Assembly (NCBI GenBank): GCA_945787325.1
Contig: CALZHP010000002.1
Coordinates: 54,138 to 118,137 of the forward strand
Reading direction: 5' to 3'
DNA length: 64,000 bases
Origin: an uncultured Desulfobulbaceae bacterium
GTDB lineage: Bacteria > Desulfobacterota > Desulfobulbia > Desulfobulbales > BM004
Part shown: piece by piece, positions 1-10,155 of the stretch
How positions within the stretch are numbered: position 1 is the first letter of the stretch
Layout of the letters: each line of letters opens with the position of its first letter
Made by a program: the position numbers and the translations under genes
Notes under the pieces: generated by a model
What the model was told of the DNA's origin: nothing
Seen by the model: only the letters and a program-made list of their open reading frames with translations
Databases searched by the model: none

Positions 1-386
1 TGGAAGACCTTGGTATTTGCCTTGGCCAGGCACTTAAGTCTGCCCTTGGAGATTTCAGTGGCATCTGTAGATACGGCCACAGTATAATCCCAATGGACGA
101 AGCGTTGGCGAGAGTTACAGTCGATATTTCCAATCGCCCCTACCTGAATTACGATGTATCCATTGCAGACCAGAAAGTGGGAAGATTTGATACAGCTTTA
201 ACCAAGGAGTTCTTACGGGCGTTTTCTTTGCATGGCGGCCTGACTCTTCACGTCGATCTTCTGCATGGTGAAAATACGCATCATATAATTGAGGCGATTT
301 TCAAAGCAATGGGCCGTGCTATACGGCAAGGATGTACTGTTGATTCCAAGATCAGTGGACCGCTTTCATCAAAAGGATCGCTGTAG
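1..386 (+). CDS. hisB: Imidazoleglycerol-phosphate dehydratase, C-terminal part (truncated by window start)
   Basis: Open frame continues upstream of 93 to the window edge (EDLGICLGQALKSALGD...GICRYGHSIIPMDEALARVTVDISNRPYL...), typical HisB C-terminus. Confidence 0.93.
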   Translation, partial: EDLGICLGQALKSALGDFSGICRYGHSIIPMDEALARVTVDISNRPYLNYDVSIADQKVGRFDTALTKEFLRAFSLHGGLTLHVDLLHGENTHHIIEAIFKAMGRAIRQGCTVDSKISGPLSSKGSL

Positions 387-421
387 ATAAAAAAAATTGC
401 ACGAAAAAAGGAGGCCCATTC

Positions 422-1078
422 GTGAAAACATTTCCTTCCGTGTCCTGTTTCATTGCCACCATGGCATTAATTTTTACATTGTATGCCTGCGCTACTATTA
501 CTCCTGGCGATCAAGTCGAAAAGATTGAGGATAATCTTCTGCCAATAAATTCAATTGTAGTAATGCCGGCAGAGATGCTGCTTGATCATGACCACAGCGG
601 TCTGGATATTGAAACGCACCAGCTGGAAGAAGGATTGCAGGTGTTTGATGGACTTCTTGCAGAATTTTTTGCAGATGTTGAGGGGGTTACAATTTTAACA
701 CCCGGAAGAAAAGAGAGTATGGAGGGTGAACTTACCGGCAGCAGGTTGGATGTTGCTAGGGGGATTGGGAAAAAACTTCAGAGTGATGCTGTGCTTATTA
801 CGACAATAAATCGATATTTTCCCAGGAAAGGCACGCAATACTCCATTGATCGCCCCGCATCTGTTGCCTTTGATTACAAGCTTGTTTCTGTTAAGACAGG
901 TCAGACGTTGTGCGCTGGGGTTTACGATCAGACGCAGCAAACAGTCATGGAGAATATATTTGCGTTACCAAAGGCTTTTGGCAGGGGGTTCAAGTGGATC
1001 AGTGCTGAACAGCTTGCCAGGGAGGGAATTGGAGAAAAATTTAACAAATGTCACTATCTGAAACGCAAAAAAAAATAG
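422..1078 (+). CDS. Putative lipoprotein of unknown function
   Basis: 218 aa ORF with N-terminal signal and lipobox-like LYAC, preceded by an aaggagg RBS. Confidence 0.7.
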   Translation: MKTFPSVSCFIATMALIFTLYACATITPGDQVEKIEDNLLPINSIVVMPAEMLLDHDHSGLDIETHQLEEGLQVFDGLLAEFFADVEGVTILTPGRKESMEGELTGSRLDVARGIGKKLQSDAVLITTINRYFPRKGTQYSIDRPASVAFDYKLVSVKTGQTLCAGVYDQTQQTVMENIFALPKAFGRGFKWISAEQLAREGIGEKFNKCHYLKRKKK

Positions 1079-1082
1079 GTCT

Positions 1083-1871
1083 ATGAGTGTACTCTCTAAA
1101 CCTGTCAATCGCCGGATCGGGCAGGCTATGCATCTTTACAAGATGTTGCAGGACGGCGACCGGGTAATAATCGCTGTCTCCGGTGGCGTAGACAGCCTTG
1201 TGCTTACCTGGCTTCTCGCCAACTGGAAAAAGAAGGCACCCATTAACTACGAACTGCTGGCCGTTCATATTGATAACGGCTTTGGCGAGCCGGAGAACAG
1301 AACATCTATAAAAGTGGGTGAACAGCTGGAACGGTTGTCTGTGCCCTACCTTGTTGAAGAGACTGATTTCGGGAAAAAAGCTCAGGAAGCTGAAGATGGC
1401 AAAAGCACATGTTATCATTGTGCACGTCAGAGGAGAAATCGGCTGTTTGAACTAGCTCAGGAAAAGGATTTTTCTTCCATTGCTTTCGGTCATCACAAGG
1501 ATGACCTGCTAGAAACCTTTTTCCTTAATCTGCTATACGGGGGTAACTTAAGCACCATGGTGCCGCGGCAGGATCTTTTTGAGGGAAAGATGAAGATTAT
1601 CCGGCCTATGGCTTTTATTGATAAAATAGAAGTTCAGGAAATAGCTGCTGCGCTCGATCTTGTTCCCGTGAAGAATCCATGCCCGATGGACAGCGACTCC
1701 AAACGTCAGGATGTAAGAAGTTTGCTCGCATCATTGTATGACAAAAACCCATCACTAAAGGCCAACATTTTTTCTGCACTGAGTAACGTTAGAGAAGGGT
1801 ATCTCCTGAAACCCTACACGATGAAGCAAAACCCAGAAAAAGTAATCAATTTTCATGCGGACAGCCCTTGA
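1083..1871 (+). CDS. TtcA-like PP-loop ATPase (tRNA 2-thiocytidine biosynthesis family)
   Basis: SGGVDS PP-loop, CYHCARQRR CxxC motif, GHHKDDLLETFFLNLLYGG. Confidence 0.85.
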   Translation: MSVLSKPVNRRIGQAMHLYKMLQDGDRVIIAVSGGVDSLVLTWLLANWKKKAPINYELLAVHIDNGFGEPENRTSIKVGEQLERLSVPYLVEETDFGKKAQEAEDGKSTCYHCARQRRNRLFELAQEKDFSSIAFGHHKDDLLETFFLNLLYGGNLSTMVPRQDLFEGKMKIIRPMAFIDKIEVQEIAAALDLVPVKNPCPMDSDSKRQDVRSLLASLYDKNPSLKANIFSALSNVREGYLLKPYTMKQNPEKVINFHADSP

Positions 1872-2763
1872 ATGTCTGCCGTGTTTTCTTATGCAGACCC
1901 TCCATACAGTCAGGCTCAGTACTTCTGATCCTTCCCTGCAATTCGAGGTAATGGCGCAGGTTTCGCGACTTCTTTCCCGGATCGACCTTGATTTGTCTCC
2001 TCCCGAAAATTCTATTGCCGTATATAATCTAATTGCAGAAATATCAGGTTGTGCAGATCCCTTTGCTGATATCAAAGAAAAAAGCAATGCTTTTGCTATG
2101 AGACTAGTTCCGGAACTGCGCAAGAAGATACAAGCCTCAGAAGATCCGTTGCTGACAGCAGTAAAATTTGCCATTGCCGGTAATATTATTGATTATGGAT
2201 CGCAACAAAAATTTGATGCTCAAAAGGCAGTTGACAATTGTATTGAAAGCAAACTTTCCATAGATGATTATTCCATCTTCCGCGAAGATCTTGCAGAGGC
2301 GGAAACCATTCTGTACCTGGGAGACAATTGTGGGGAAATTATATTTGACGCACTTTTGGCGCAGCTTATTTCTGAGTCCGGCAAAAGCGTAATTTTTGCA
2401 GTAAAAGATCGCCCGATAATAAATGATGCAGTAATTGAAGACGCGCTTTCATGTGGACTTGGAGAATACTGCGAAGTAATTTCCAATGGTACTAACTGTC
2501 CGGGTACACCGCTTGAAAGTTGCAGCCCAGCTTTTCAGAAAGTGTTTCGAAATGCCGATCTCATTATAAGCAAAGGGCAAGGCAACTTTGAGACATTATC
2601 AGAAAACCAAGGTCCGATCTATTATATGCTGACTGTAAAGTGTCCTGTAGTGGCCAGCCATATTGCCGGTCATGCCTGCAGAACAAAAAATGTGGCAGAA
2701 TTCGTTAAAGGGAATGGAGAGCTGGTATTATACAAAAACAACCTGTTCACATCGTCTTCTTAA
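1855..2763 (+). CDS. DUF89 / ARMT1-like family protein
   Basis: N-terminal ECLPCF motif, LGDNCGEIIFD and later KGQGNFETL motifs of the DUF89 family. Confidence 0.85.
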   Translation: MRTALECLPCFLMQTLHTVRLSTSDPSLQFEVMAQVSRLLSRIDLDLSPPENSIAVYNLIAEISGCADPFADIKEKSNAFAMRLVPELRKKIQASEDPLLTAVKFAIAGNIIDYGSQQKFDAQKAVDNCIESKLSIDDYSIFREDLAEAETILYLGDNCGEIIFDALLAQLISESGKSVIFAVKDRPIINDAVIEDALSCGLGEYCEVISNGTNCPGTPLESCSPAFQKVFRNADLIISKGQGNFETLSENQGPIYYMLTVKCPVVASHIAGHACRTKNVAEFVKGNGELVLYKNNLFTSSS

Positions 2764-2802
2764 TGAATTGATAAGATAAGAAACTGAAATATTCGGGATA
2801 AG

Positions 2803-4035
2803 ATGTCGCTTTTTAATAGTATCGCCATACTGCTGACCCTGGCAGCTGTGCTCAGTTACATAAATTACCGATATATACGTTTGCCTACTACTATCGGCTT
2901 GATGCTGATAGCGCTTGTTCTTTCCATGGGTTTGGTATGGCTAGGTAAAATGGGTTATGGAATTGGTAAAGATGCTGAGCTGTTTTTGCGGGGCATTGAT
3001 TTTGAGGAAACATTACTGCATGGTGTTCTCAGTTTCTTGCTATTTGCTGGGGCATTGCACGTAAATATTAATGATCTTGCAGACCAGAAGAAGGTTATCG
3101 GGCTTCTTGCCACAGCTGGGGTAATAGGTTCCACCTTTATTATCGGTGGAATGGTTTATTTTCTGTTCAGATTTATGGGATTCGATGTACCAATGATATT
3201 CTGTCTCCTGTTCGGCTCACTTATCTCACCAACTGATCCAATCGCCGTATTGGGAATAATGAAGACCGCCGGCGCTAAAAAAAGTATTGAAACAAAAATT
3301 GTTGGTGAATCTCTCTTTAACGATGGTGTAGCCGTCGTTGTTTTTCTTGTTTTACTGGAAATTGCTACCGGGCATCAGGATGTCGGTGTAGTAAAAGTTG
3401 TGTCGCTTTTTGCCACTGAAGCAATCGGGGGTCTTTTATTCGGGCTTGCCGCAGGATTCCTAGTATATCGTATGTTGAAGAGTGTCGATAATTACCAGGT
3501 GGAGGTATTGATCACGCTGGCTCTGGTAACAGGCGGGTATGCCATGGCGGAAAAATTACACATTTCTGCTCCCATAGCGATTGTGGTGGCCGGCCTGCTT
3601 ATAGGAAATCATGGTAGAATGCTGGCCATGTCCGATCGTACCCGTGATAATATCGACACTTTCTGGGAACTGATTGATGAAATATTGAACGCTGTGCTGT
3701 TTTTATTGATTGGCCTGGAAGTTCTTGTGATTACCTTTACCACGAAATTTATTCTTGCAGGACTGCTAGTCATCCCCATCGTTCTTCTGTCTCGCTTTAT
3801 AAGTGTTAGCATCCCGGTGATGCTGCTCAAACGTTTCCGGTCTTTCAGCCCAAGGATTATCAGGATATTGACCTGGGCGGGGTTGCGAGGAGGTATATCA
3901 GTGGCAATGGCTCTGGCACTGCCAATTAATCCGCACCGGGATATTTTGATCGCCGTTACCTATTCAGTTGTGGTTTTTTCTATTGTCGTTCAGGGGTTGA
4001 CGGTCGGAAAGATGTTTGCAGAAAATAAACAGTAA
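2803..4035 (+). CDS. Na+/H+ antiporter, CPA1 (NhaP-type) family
   Basis: Polytopic membrane protein with SPTDPIAVLGI, GESLFNDGVAVVVF, WAGLRGGISVAMAL motifs. Confidence 0.92.
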   Translation: MSLFNSIAILLTLAAVLSYINYRYIRLPTTIGLMLIALVLSMGLVWLGKMGYGIGKDAELFLRGIDFEETLLHGVLSFLLFAGALHVNINDLADQKKVIGLLATAGVIGSTFIIGGMVYFLFRFMGFDVPMIFCLLFGSLISPTDPIAVLGIMKTAGAKKSIETKIVGESLFNDGVAVVVFLVLLEIATGHQDVGVVKVVSLFATEAIGGLLFGLAAGFLVYRMLKSVDNYQVEVLITLALVTGGYAMAEKLHISAPIAIVVAGLLIGNHGRMLAMSDRTRDNIDTFWELIDEILNAVLFLLIGLEVLVITFTTKFILAGLLVIPIVLLSRFISVSIPVMLLKRFRSFSPRIIRILTWAGLRGGISVAMALALPINPHRDILIAVTYSVVVFSIVVQGLTVGKMFAENKQ

Positions 4036-4064
4036 ACGATAAAATTTGCAAGATATAGTTGTCA

Positions 4065-4838
4065 TTAAATCTGCAATAATTTCCCGGGTTTGTCTTGCGT
4101 ACCAATGGATATGTCGGGCTGTCGGATTTCACCGTTTTTTAGGATACCTGTTACTGTCTTGAAGGCAAGATCAGGTCTGTTGTTGGTCTCGCTTATGTGT
4201 GCCAGGACTACGTGGGCAAGCCTATCGTGAACAAGATCTTTCAAAAAAGTTGCAGCGTCTATATTTGCCAGATGGCCTTTATTGCCGCGCACCCGCTGTT
4301 TAAGGAAAGGAGGGTATGGACCGTTATTGAGAATTTCCGGATCGTGATTGCTTTCCAATATAATCCCGTTGCACCCGAAAAGTCGGTGATGCATTAGTCG
4401 TGAAACAGTACCTGTGTCCGTGCAGTAGCCGATGGAAGACTTACCGTCCGAAACTATAAATCCCACAGGATCAGAAGTGTCGTGAGAAATGGAAAAGGGG
4501 TGGATTTCAAAGTCTTCAAAAGAGAATGAAACACCGGTGGTGAACTCTTCGAAAGAATAAAGGTTTTTAAAGTTTTTACCAGCGGCGGAGTGGGTTGCCC
4601 TGTTCGCGTAAACAGACATTTTCCCTTTTCTTGAAAGTACGGGCACACCCTGGATATGATCGTTGTGTTCATGGGTTACAAGAATTGCAGAGAGTGAATC
4701 AAAGTCTATACCAACAGCTGCAAGTCGTCGCTGGACCTCAATTCCAGAGAACCCGGCATCAATGAGTATAGATGTTTTTCCGGAGGATATGTAGGTGCAG
4801 TTACCCTTGCTGCCGCTGCCAAGTACGCAGAATTTCAT
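4065..4838 (-). CDS. MBL-fold metallo-hydrolase (YycJ/WalJ-like)
   Basis: GSGSKGNCTYI, THEHNDHIQG, AHISETNNRPDLA motifs. Confidence 0.88.
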   Translation of the reverse strand: MKFCVLGSGSKGNCTYISSGKTSILIDAGFSGIEVQRRLAAVGIDFDSLSAILVTHEHNDHIQGVPVLSRKGKMSVYANRATHSAAGKNFKNLYSFEEFTTGVSFSFEDFEIHPFSISHDTSDPVGFIVSDGKSSIGYCTDTGTVSRLMHHRLFGCNGIILESNHDPEILNNGPYPPFLKQRVRGNKGHLANIDAATFLKDLVHDRLAHVVLAHISETNNRPDLAFKTVTGILKNGEIRQPDISIGTQDKPGKLLQI

Positions 4839-4883
4839 GAGATGAAGATTATAAATATATGCAAGATTTTCAGGCGTATCGGC

Positions 4884-5339
4884 TCATATTCCTGTGTGGC
4901 CGAACCCCCCTTCCTGGCGGACGGTTTCATCGAGAGAATCGACAACAGTCAGCTTGGCCCTGTTAACCGGGGCCAGAACAAGCTGGGCAATACGATCACC
5001 CCGATTAATTGTAAAAGTTTGATTGCCGAGATTTATCAGTCCGATTTTTACTTCTCCCCGGTAATCAGAATCTATGGTTCCAGGCGCGTTGATTACCGTG
5101 ATTCCATGTTTAATAGCCAGACCGCTTCGCGGCCGTACCTGTATTTCATGTCCGGCTGGAATAGCAATAGCAAATCCGGTCGGAACCATTGTTATTTCAC
5201 CGGGTGAAAGGGGGAGGGGTAAGTCAATTGCAGCCGCAACATCCATGCCCGCGGCCTCATCAGAATGGTATAAGGGAAGCGGCAGATCCTTTGCGGATTT
5301 CTGGTTGAGCCAGCAGAAGTTTACCGTTATATGATTCAT
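4884..5339 (-). CDS. dut: Deoxyuridine 5'-triphosphate nucleotidohydrolase
   Basis: [55 protein letters not shown] motifs. Confidence 0.96.
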   Translation of the reverse strand: MNHITVNFCWLNQKSAKDLPLPLYHSDEAAGMDVAAAIDLPLPLSPGEITMVPTGFAIAIPAGHEIQVRPRSGLAIKHGITVINAPGTIDSDYRGEVKIGLINLGNQTFTINRGDRIAQLVLAPVNRAKLTVVDSLDETVRQEGGFGHTGI

Positions 5340-5407
5340 AACCTTCCCCTCTGTGTCAGTAATAAAATATCGTCTATTTTATTATAGCAATTGATAATTA
5401 CTCAGAA

Positions 5408-6694
5408 TCAGCCTAACTGATTCCAGTCGATTTCGTTGGAACTTAATGGCCCAACCGCGGCCACAGTCAAGTCGTTGTTCTTGAAAACATTTTCTGCAAG
5501 CCTGCAAATATCTTCGTTGTTTACCTTGTTGATTTCCGTAGCTACTTCATCAAGAGAAATATAACGGTTAAATGCCATTTCATTTCTGGCAATCCTCGTC
5601 ATAATTGATTCCATGTTTTCTGCAGACAGGTATAGACCGCCTTTGATGAACTCCTTGGCATTATCTAGTTCTGCTTCCGTGACCGGTTCTGCTGATATTT
5701 TACTGATTTCGCGTTGGATCAATGAAAAAGCCTTATTTACAGCCCCATGATCAATGCCGAGGTATGTGGCCATGTATCCGCTATCCATGTAAGATGCAAT
5801 GTATGAGTAGACTGAATAGGCGAGGCCTCTTTTTTCACGTATTTCCTGGTATACTCTCGAGCTCATATTGCCACCGAATATGGTATTCAGTAACAGATAA
5901 GCGTAGCGGTCCGGAGAAATATTCGATAATCCGTAAGTGCCTAGGATTATGTGAGTTTGCTCCAGGGGTTTATGATATATGGTTCGTTTAGCCTGACAGG
6001 TTACAGGTACTTCTCTTTTGATGCTATCATCTCCATTGCCACTCATTTTAGAAAATTTGCTCTCGCAAAGTTCCACAAAAGTTTCGTGATCGATATTGCC
6101 TGCAGCAGCAATCAGGATTTTCTCAGGCTGGTAATGCTGTGCAATATAATCCCGGAGTTTTTTGGAATCCATGGAGGAAATCACTTCTCTTGCCCCAAGC
6201 ACTGTTTTCCCCAAGGGGTGCATTCCCCAGAGTTGGGCCGCGAAAAGATCGTGAATGTGGTCATCGGGAATATCTTCCACCATATTTATTTCCTGGTGGA
6301 TCACCTGGCATTCCTTGTCTATTTCATCATCGCTCAGTTGAGAGTTAAGGAAAATGTCTGACAATAGTTCAACAAGTTTTGGGAGGTGATTATCTAGAAC
6401 AGTGGCGTAATAGCAAGTGTTTTCCCTGGAGGTGAAGGCATTGGCTGTTCCGCCAAGAGCATCAAACTCCCTGGAAATCTGCTGGGCGGAACGGTCGGCT
6501 GTGCCCTTGAAAAGCATATGTTCCACGAAATGAGCACAACCATTATTGAGATCGTGCTCGTCACGGGATCCTACGTCGACCCAGATTCCGACTGAGATGA
6601 TTCTGGAATGAGAAAAGCGCTCGGATACGATCCGAACGCCATTGGAAAGAACAGTTTTATTATACATTATTCCTATTATAGGAGTTCCAAGCAA
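5408..6694 (-). CDS. M16 family zinc peptidase (processing-protease-like)
   Basis: HFVEHMLFKGT (HxxEH) motif, GGNMSSRVYQEIREKRGLAYSV. Confidence 0.93.
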   Translation of the reverse strand: MLGTPIIGIMYNKTVLSNGVRIVSERFSHSRIISVGIWVDVGSRDEHDLNNGCAHFVEHMLFKGTADRSAQQISREFDALGGTANAFTSRENTCYYATVLDNHLPKLVELLSDIFLNSQLSDDEIDKECQVIHQEINMVEDIPDDHIHDLFAAQLWGMHPLGKTVLGAREVISSMDSKKLRDYIAQHYQPEKILIAAAGNIDHETFVELCESKFSKMSGNGDDSIKREVPVTCQAKRTIYHKPLEQTHIILGTYGLSNISPDRYAYLLLNTIFGGNMSSRVYQEIREKRGLAYSVYSYIASYMDSGYMATYLGIDHGAVNKAFSLIQREISKISAEPVTEAELDNAKEFIKGGLYLSAENMESIMTRIARNEMAFNRYISLDEVATEINKVNNEDICRLAENVFKNNDLTVAAVGPLSSNEIDWNQLG

Positions 6695-6699
6695 TAAAA

Positions 6700-8796
6700 T
6701 CAGTCATTTTTCATCTCAGCCAGAGCCGCCTTGCGGCTCAGTCTAATTTTGCCGCGTCGATCAATTTCTAGAACTTTGACATTAACTTCGTCTCCCTCTT
6801 TCAGGACATCGGTTACTTTTTCAACCCGTCTGTCCTCAAGTTCGGAAATGTGAACCAGCCCGTCAGTACCAGGTAGAATTTCAACAAAGGCACCAAAATC
6901 CTTAATGGTTTTGACTGTTCCTTTGTAAATTTTGCCTACCTGGGCTTCTTGGGTCAGGTCTTCAACACGGCTGATTAATTGACCGGCAATTTCACCATTG
7001 GGTGAAAATATCTTGACGACACCTGAATCATCAACTTCAATTTTAGCACCGAACTCAGCGGTAAGGCCCTTAATTACTTTACCACCAGGGCCGATAAGGT
7101 CACGTATTTTGTCCGGATTTATAGAAAGTGTGAAATACTTGGGTGCATGCTCCGCAATTTCTTCACGCGGTTCGGAGATAGCCTCCTGCATTTTTTCAAG
7201 AATATGAAGACGACCGCCTTTTGCTTGTTCAAGAGCTGTTCCCATGATCTCGCGGTTAACTCCGGTTATCTTGATGTCCATCTGCAGTGAAGTGATACCT
7301 TCTTCGGTGCCTACCACTTTGAAGTCCATATCACCTAGATGATCTTCATCACCAAGGATGTCGGAAAGCACAACTATTTCATCGCCTTCCTTGATCAGGC
7401 CCATGGCAATGCCCGATACGGGTTTCTTAATGGGGACTCCGCCATCCATTAGAGCAAGACTTGCGCCGCAAACAGTTGCCATGGATGATGAACCGTTTGA
7501 TTCCAGCACTTCGGAAACAACCCGCATGGTGTATGGAAAACTGTCCATATCAGGAAGCACTGCACGGATTGCCCGCTCCGCCAGAGCACCGTGGCCTATA
7601 TCCCTGCGGCTGGGACCACGCAAAAAACGAACCTCGCCCACGCAATAGGGTGGGAAGTTATAATGCAGCATAAACTTTCTGAAGGAGTCACCTTCCAGGG
7701 TTTCAATTCTCTGCTCATCCCCTTCACTACCCAATGTTGCCGTGACAATGACCTGGGTTTCTCCGCGGGTGAACAGGGCTGAACCATGTGTTTTAGGCAA
7801 ACAGCCAACTTCACAAGTTATGGTACGCACTTCATCAAAGGTCCTGCCGTCAATACGGGCGTGTTCTTTGACGATGCGGTCACGCATCATTTTCTTGTTG
7901 AGTTCCTTGAAAAGACCTTTGGCATCCTCGGTGTTACATCCTTCGTCTTCTTCTTGGAGCTGAGTGATAACTTTTGATTTCAGCTCGTCAAGGGCGCTGC
8001 CACGCTCCATTTTGTCCGCAGTTGTAATAACGGACAGCATTTCTTCAGAAGCCAGCTCAGCGATCCTTTTTTGAAGCGCTTCGTTGATTTCAATCGCGGA
8101 CACTTCCATTTTTGGTTTGCCCAAAGCCGAACGCAACTCATCCTGCATGTCGAGAATCGGTTGCATTTCACGGTGTCCGAAAAATATACCTTCCAGTATC
8201 TCATCTTCTGAGAGACTGTCTGCTCCACCCTCAACCATGACTACGGCATTGCGGGTACCAGCAACAATCAGGTTCATCCGTGACTGTTCCAATTGGTCTG
8301 CTGTGGGGTTAAGAACGTACTGGTTGTCGATGTATCCGACACGCACACCTGCAACTGGTCCAAGGAAAGGGATTTCGGACACCATCAGGGCCGCAGATGC
8401 GCCAATAATTGATAAAACATCAGGATCGTTCTGCTGGTCTGCCGATAGAACTGTGGCAATAACCTGGGTTTCGTTAGTGTATCCGTCAGTAAATAAAGGC
8501 CGCAGCGGACGGTCGATGAACCGGCATGTCAGTGTTTCTTTTTCACTGGGGCGGCCGATTTCTCGACGAAAGAAACTTCCAGGTATTCGACCAACGGAAT
8601 ACAGTCTTTCCTGATATTCTATAGTCAATGGCAAAAAACCTAAATCTGGTTTTGCCTCTTTAGATTTGGTGGCAGTAACCAGAACAACGGTCTCGCCATA
8701 TGATACCAGCACCGATCCGTTGGCCTGTTTGGCCAAACGTCCGCTTTCAATAGAAAGAGTGCGGCCGCCAATATCGGCTTCAACTTTTTTAAACAT
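6700..8796 (-). CDS. pnp: Polynucleotide phosphorylase
   Basis: Full-length PNPase with two RNase PH domains, KH and S1 domains (DLIGPGGKVIKGL; GTVKTIKDFGAFVEI). Confidence 0.98.
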   Translation of the reverse strand: MFKKVEADIGGRTLSIESGRLAKQANGSVLVSYGETVVLVTATKSKEAKPDLGFLPLTIEYQERLYSVGRIPGSFFRREIGRPSEKETLTCRFIDRPLRPLFTDGYTNETQVIATVLSADQQNDPDVLSIIGASAALMVSEIPFLGPVAGVRVGYIDNQYVLNPTADQLEQSRMNLIVAGTRNAVVMVEGGADSLSEDEILEGIFFGHREMQPILDMQDELRSALGKPKMEVSAIEINEALQKRIAELASEEMLSVITTADKMERGSALDELKSKVITQLQEEDEGCNTEDAKGLFKELNKKMMRDRIVKEHARIDGRTFDEVRTITCEVGCLPKTHGSALFTRGETQVIVTATLGSEGDEQRIETLEGDSFRKFMLHYNFPPYCVGEVRFLRGPSRRDIGHGALAERAIRAVLPDMDSFPYTMRVVSEVLESNGSSSMATVCGASLALMDGGVPIKKPVSGIAMGLIKEGDEIVVLSDILGDEDHLGDMDFKVVGTEEGITSLQMDIKITGVNREIMGTALEQAKGGRLHILEKMQEAISEPREEIAEHAPKYFTLSINPDKIRDLIGPGGKVIKGLTAEFGAKIEVDDSGVVKIFSPNGEIAGQLISRVEDLTQEAQVGKIYKGTVKTIKDFGAFVEILPGTDGLVHISELEDRRVEKVTDVLKEGDEVNVKVLEIDRRGKIRLSRKAALAEMKND

Positions 8797-8862
8797 GGGG
8801 TCTCCTTGTTTTGGTTAACGAGTGGGAGCAGTGTTCAGTTTAGGATAATTACAAAAAGCAAC

Positions 8863-8895
8863 GTGCCGCTATTTTCGAAAGAACTGGCAAGGCAC
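8863..8895 (-). terminator. Candidate hairpin (attenuator/processing site) between rpsO and pnp
   Basis: GTGCC...GGCAC inverted repeat followed on the minus strand by GTTGCTTTTTG; intergenic. Confidence 0.35.
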
Positions 8896-8979
8896 TATTT
8901 TTCGTAGTCAGCAAAAGTTCCGTATAGTGGAAGTTTCTGCAGATATAATTGAACACCGTTCACAGACTTCAACCGATCA

Positions 8980-9267
8980 TTACTTCCGGATACTTAGATC
9001 CTGGATAAGCTTACGATACTTGCTGATGTCTTTTCTCATCAGATAGTTCAGTAACCTGCGTCTTTGACCGACCAGTTTCAAAAGCCCTCGCCTTGAATGG
9101 TGGTCTTTCTTATGAACTTTGAAATGTTCAGTCAGGTAAGTGATCCTGTCACTCAAAAGAGCAATCTGCACTTCTGAGGAACCGGTATCTTTTTCATGTG
9201 TTTTGTAATTTTCGATTATTTCTTGTTTTTTTTCAGCTTGTTGTGCCACGATTAGCCTCCTACGCAT
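8980..9267 (-). CDS. rpsO: 30S ribosomal protein S15
   Basis: [53 protein letters not shown]. Confidence 0.97.
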   Translation of the reverse strand: MRRRLIVAQQAEKKQEIIENYKTHEKDTGSSEVQIALLSDRITYLTEHFKVHKKDHHSRRGLLKLVGQRRRLLNYLMRKDISKYRKLIQDLSIRK

Positions 9268-9363
9268 TTTAAAAACTGGAAACCTGATCGATTGATACAG
9301 ATATTAAGTTATGTTTTATGTCAGTTTCCATTATTAGTTTTGAAATTTCCTTTATACATCCAT

Positions 9364-10143
9364 CTAGTTATTTACAGCCGTTAGAACACGTTCAACAGTC
9401 AGGAGGTGCTGTTGAAGTATCTGCCGACTATGGCCTGAGTTAACTAATTGCTCACCGTCCACAGCGTCATTAACGGAAAAAGGTCCGTTTTTCGTTCTTC
9501 TGAGGGCTGAGAGATGGGCGCCACAGCCAAGGGTTTTTCCAATATCCGCGGCCAAGGTACGGATATATGTTCCCTTGCTGCATAGTACTTTGAGACTTAG
9601 GGTGTGTCCTTGAACAGACAGACATTCAATGTCCTTTATCTCAATGCGCCGTGCTTCTTTTTTCACCTCTATACCTTTTCGGGCATAATAATAAAGAGGC
9701 TTTCCATTATGTTTTAGCGCTGAATAACGGGGGGGGATCTGGAGCTGTTCTCCCTTAAAGCCCGCCAGACAGCAAGTTATTTCTTCCATGCTAATGACCG
9801 GAACCGGTTTGGTCGAAACAACTTCACCTTCCGGATCATGTGTATCGGTTTCAACTCCCAGGTGCAGAGTTGCTTCATATTCTTTATCACCATCCATCAG
9901 GAGGGGGATTATTTTCGTAGCCGGACGACCGGCACAAACAATCAGCAAACCTGACGCAAATGGATCCAGTGTGCCAGAGTGACCCACTTTTTTTATTTTA
10001 AGTGCACGACGGACAAGTTGAACAATTTTAAAAGAGGTCGGCCCTTCCGGTTTGTCTATAAGGAAAACTCCGGCTTCAATAGGCTTGTTGTTCTCCGTGG
10101 ATTGAACAGTAATTTTTTCTGCCGTTTCGCTCATGCTTAACAT
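9364..10143 (-). CDS. truB: tRNA pseudouridine(55) synthase
   Basis: KVGHSGTLDPFASGLLIVC, CSKGTYIRTLAADIG motifs. Confidence 0.97.
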   Translation of the reverse strand: MLSMSETAEKITVQSTENNKPIEAGVFLIDKPEGPTSFKIVQLVRRALKIKKVGHSGTLDPFASGLLIVCAGRPATKIIPLLMDGDKEYEATLHLGVETDTHDPEGEVVSTKPVPVISMEEITCCLAGFKGEQLQIPPRYSALKHNGKPLYYYARKGIEVKKEARRIEIKDIECLSVQGHTLSLKVLCSKGTYIRTLAADIGKTLGCGAHLSALRRTKNGPFSVNDAVDGEQLVNSGHSRQILQQHLLTVERVLTAVNN

Positions 10144-10155
10144 CGAGGTACTTCA

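Noticed and set aside
8084-8614. 176-aa plus-strand ORF antisense to pnp
   Set aside because: Ser/Arg/Thr-rich shadow frame opposite a highly conserved gene.
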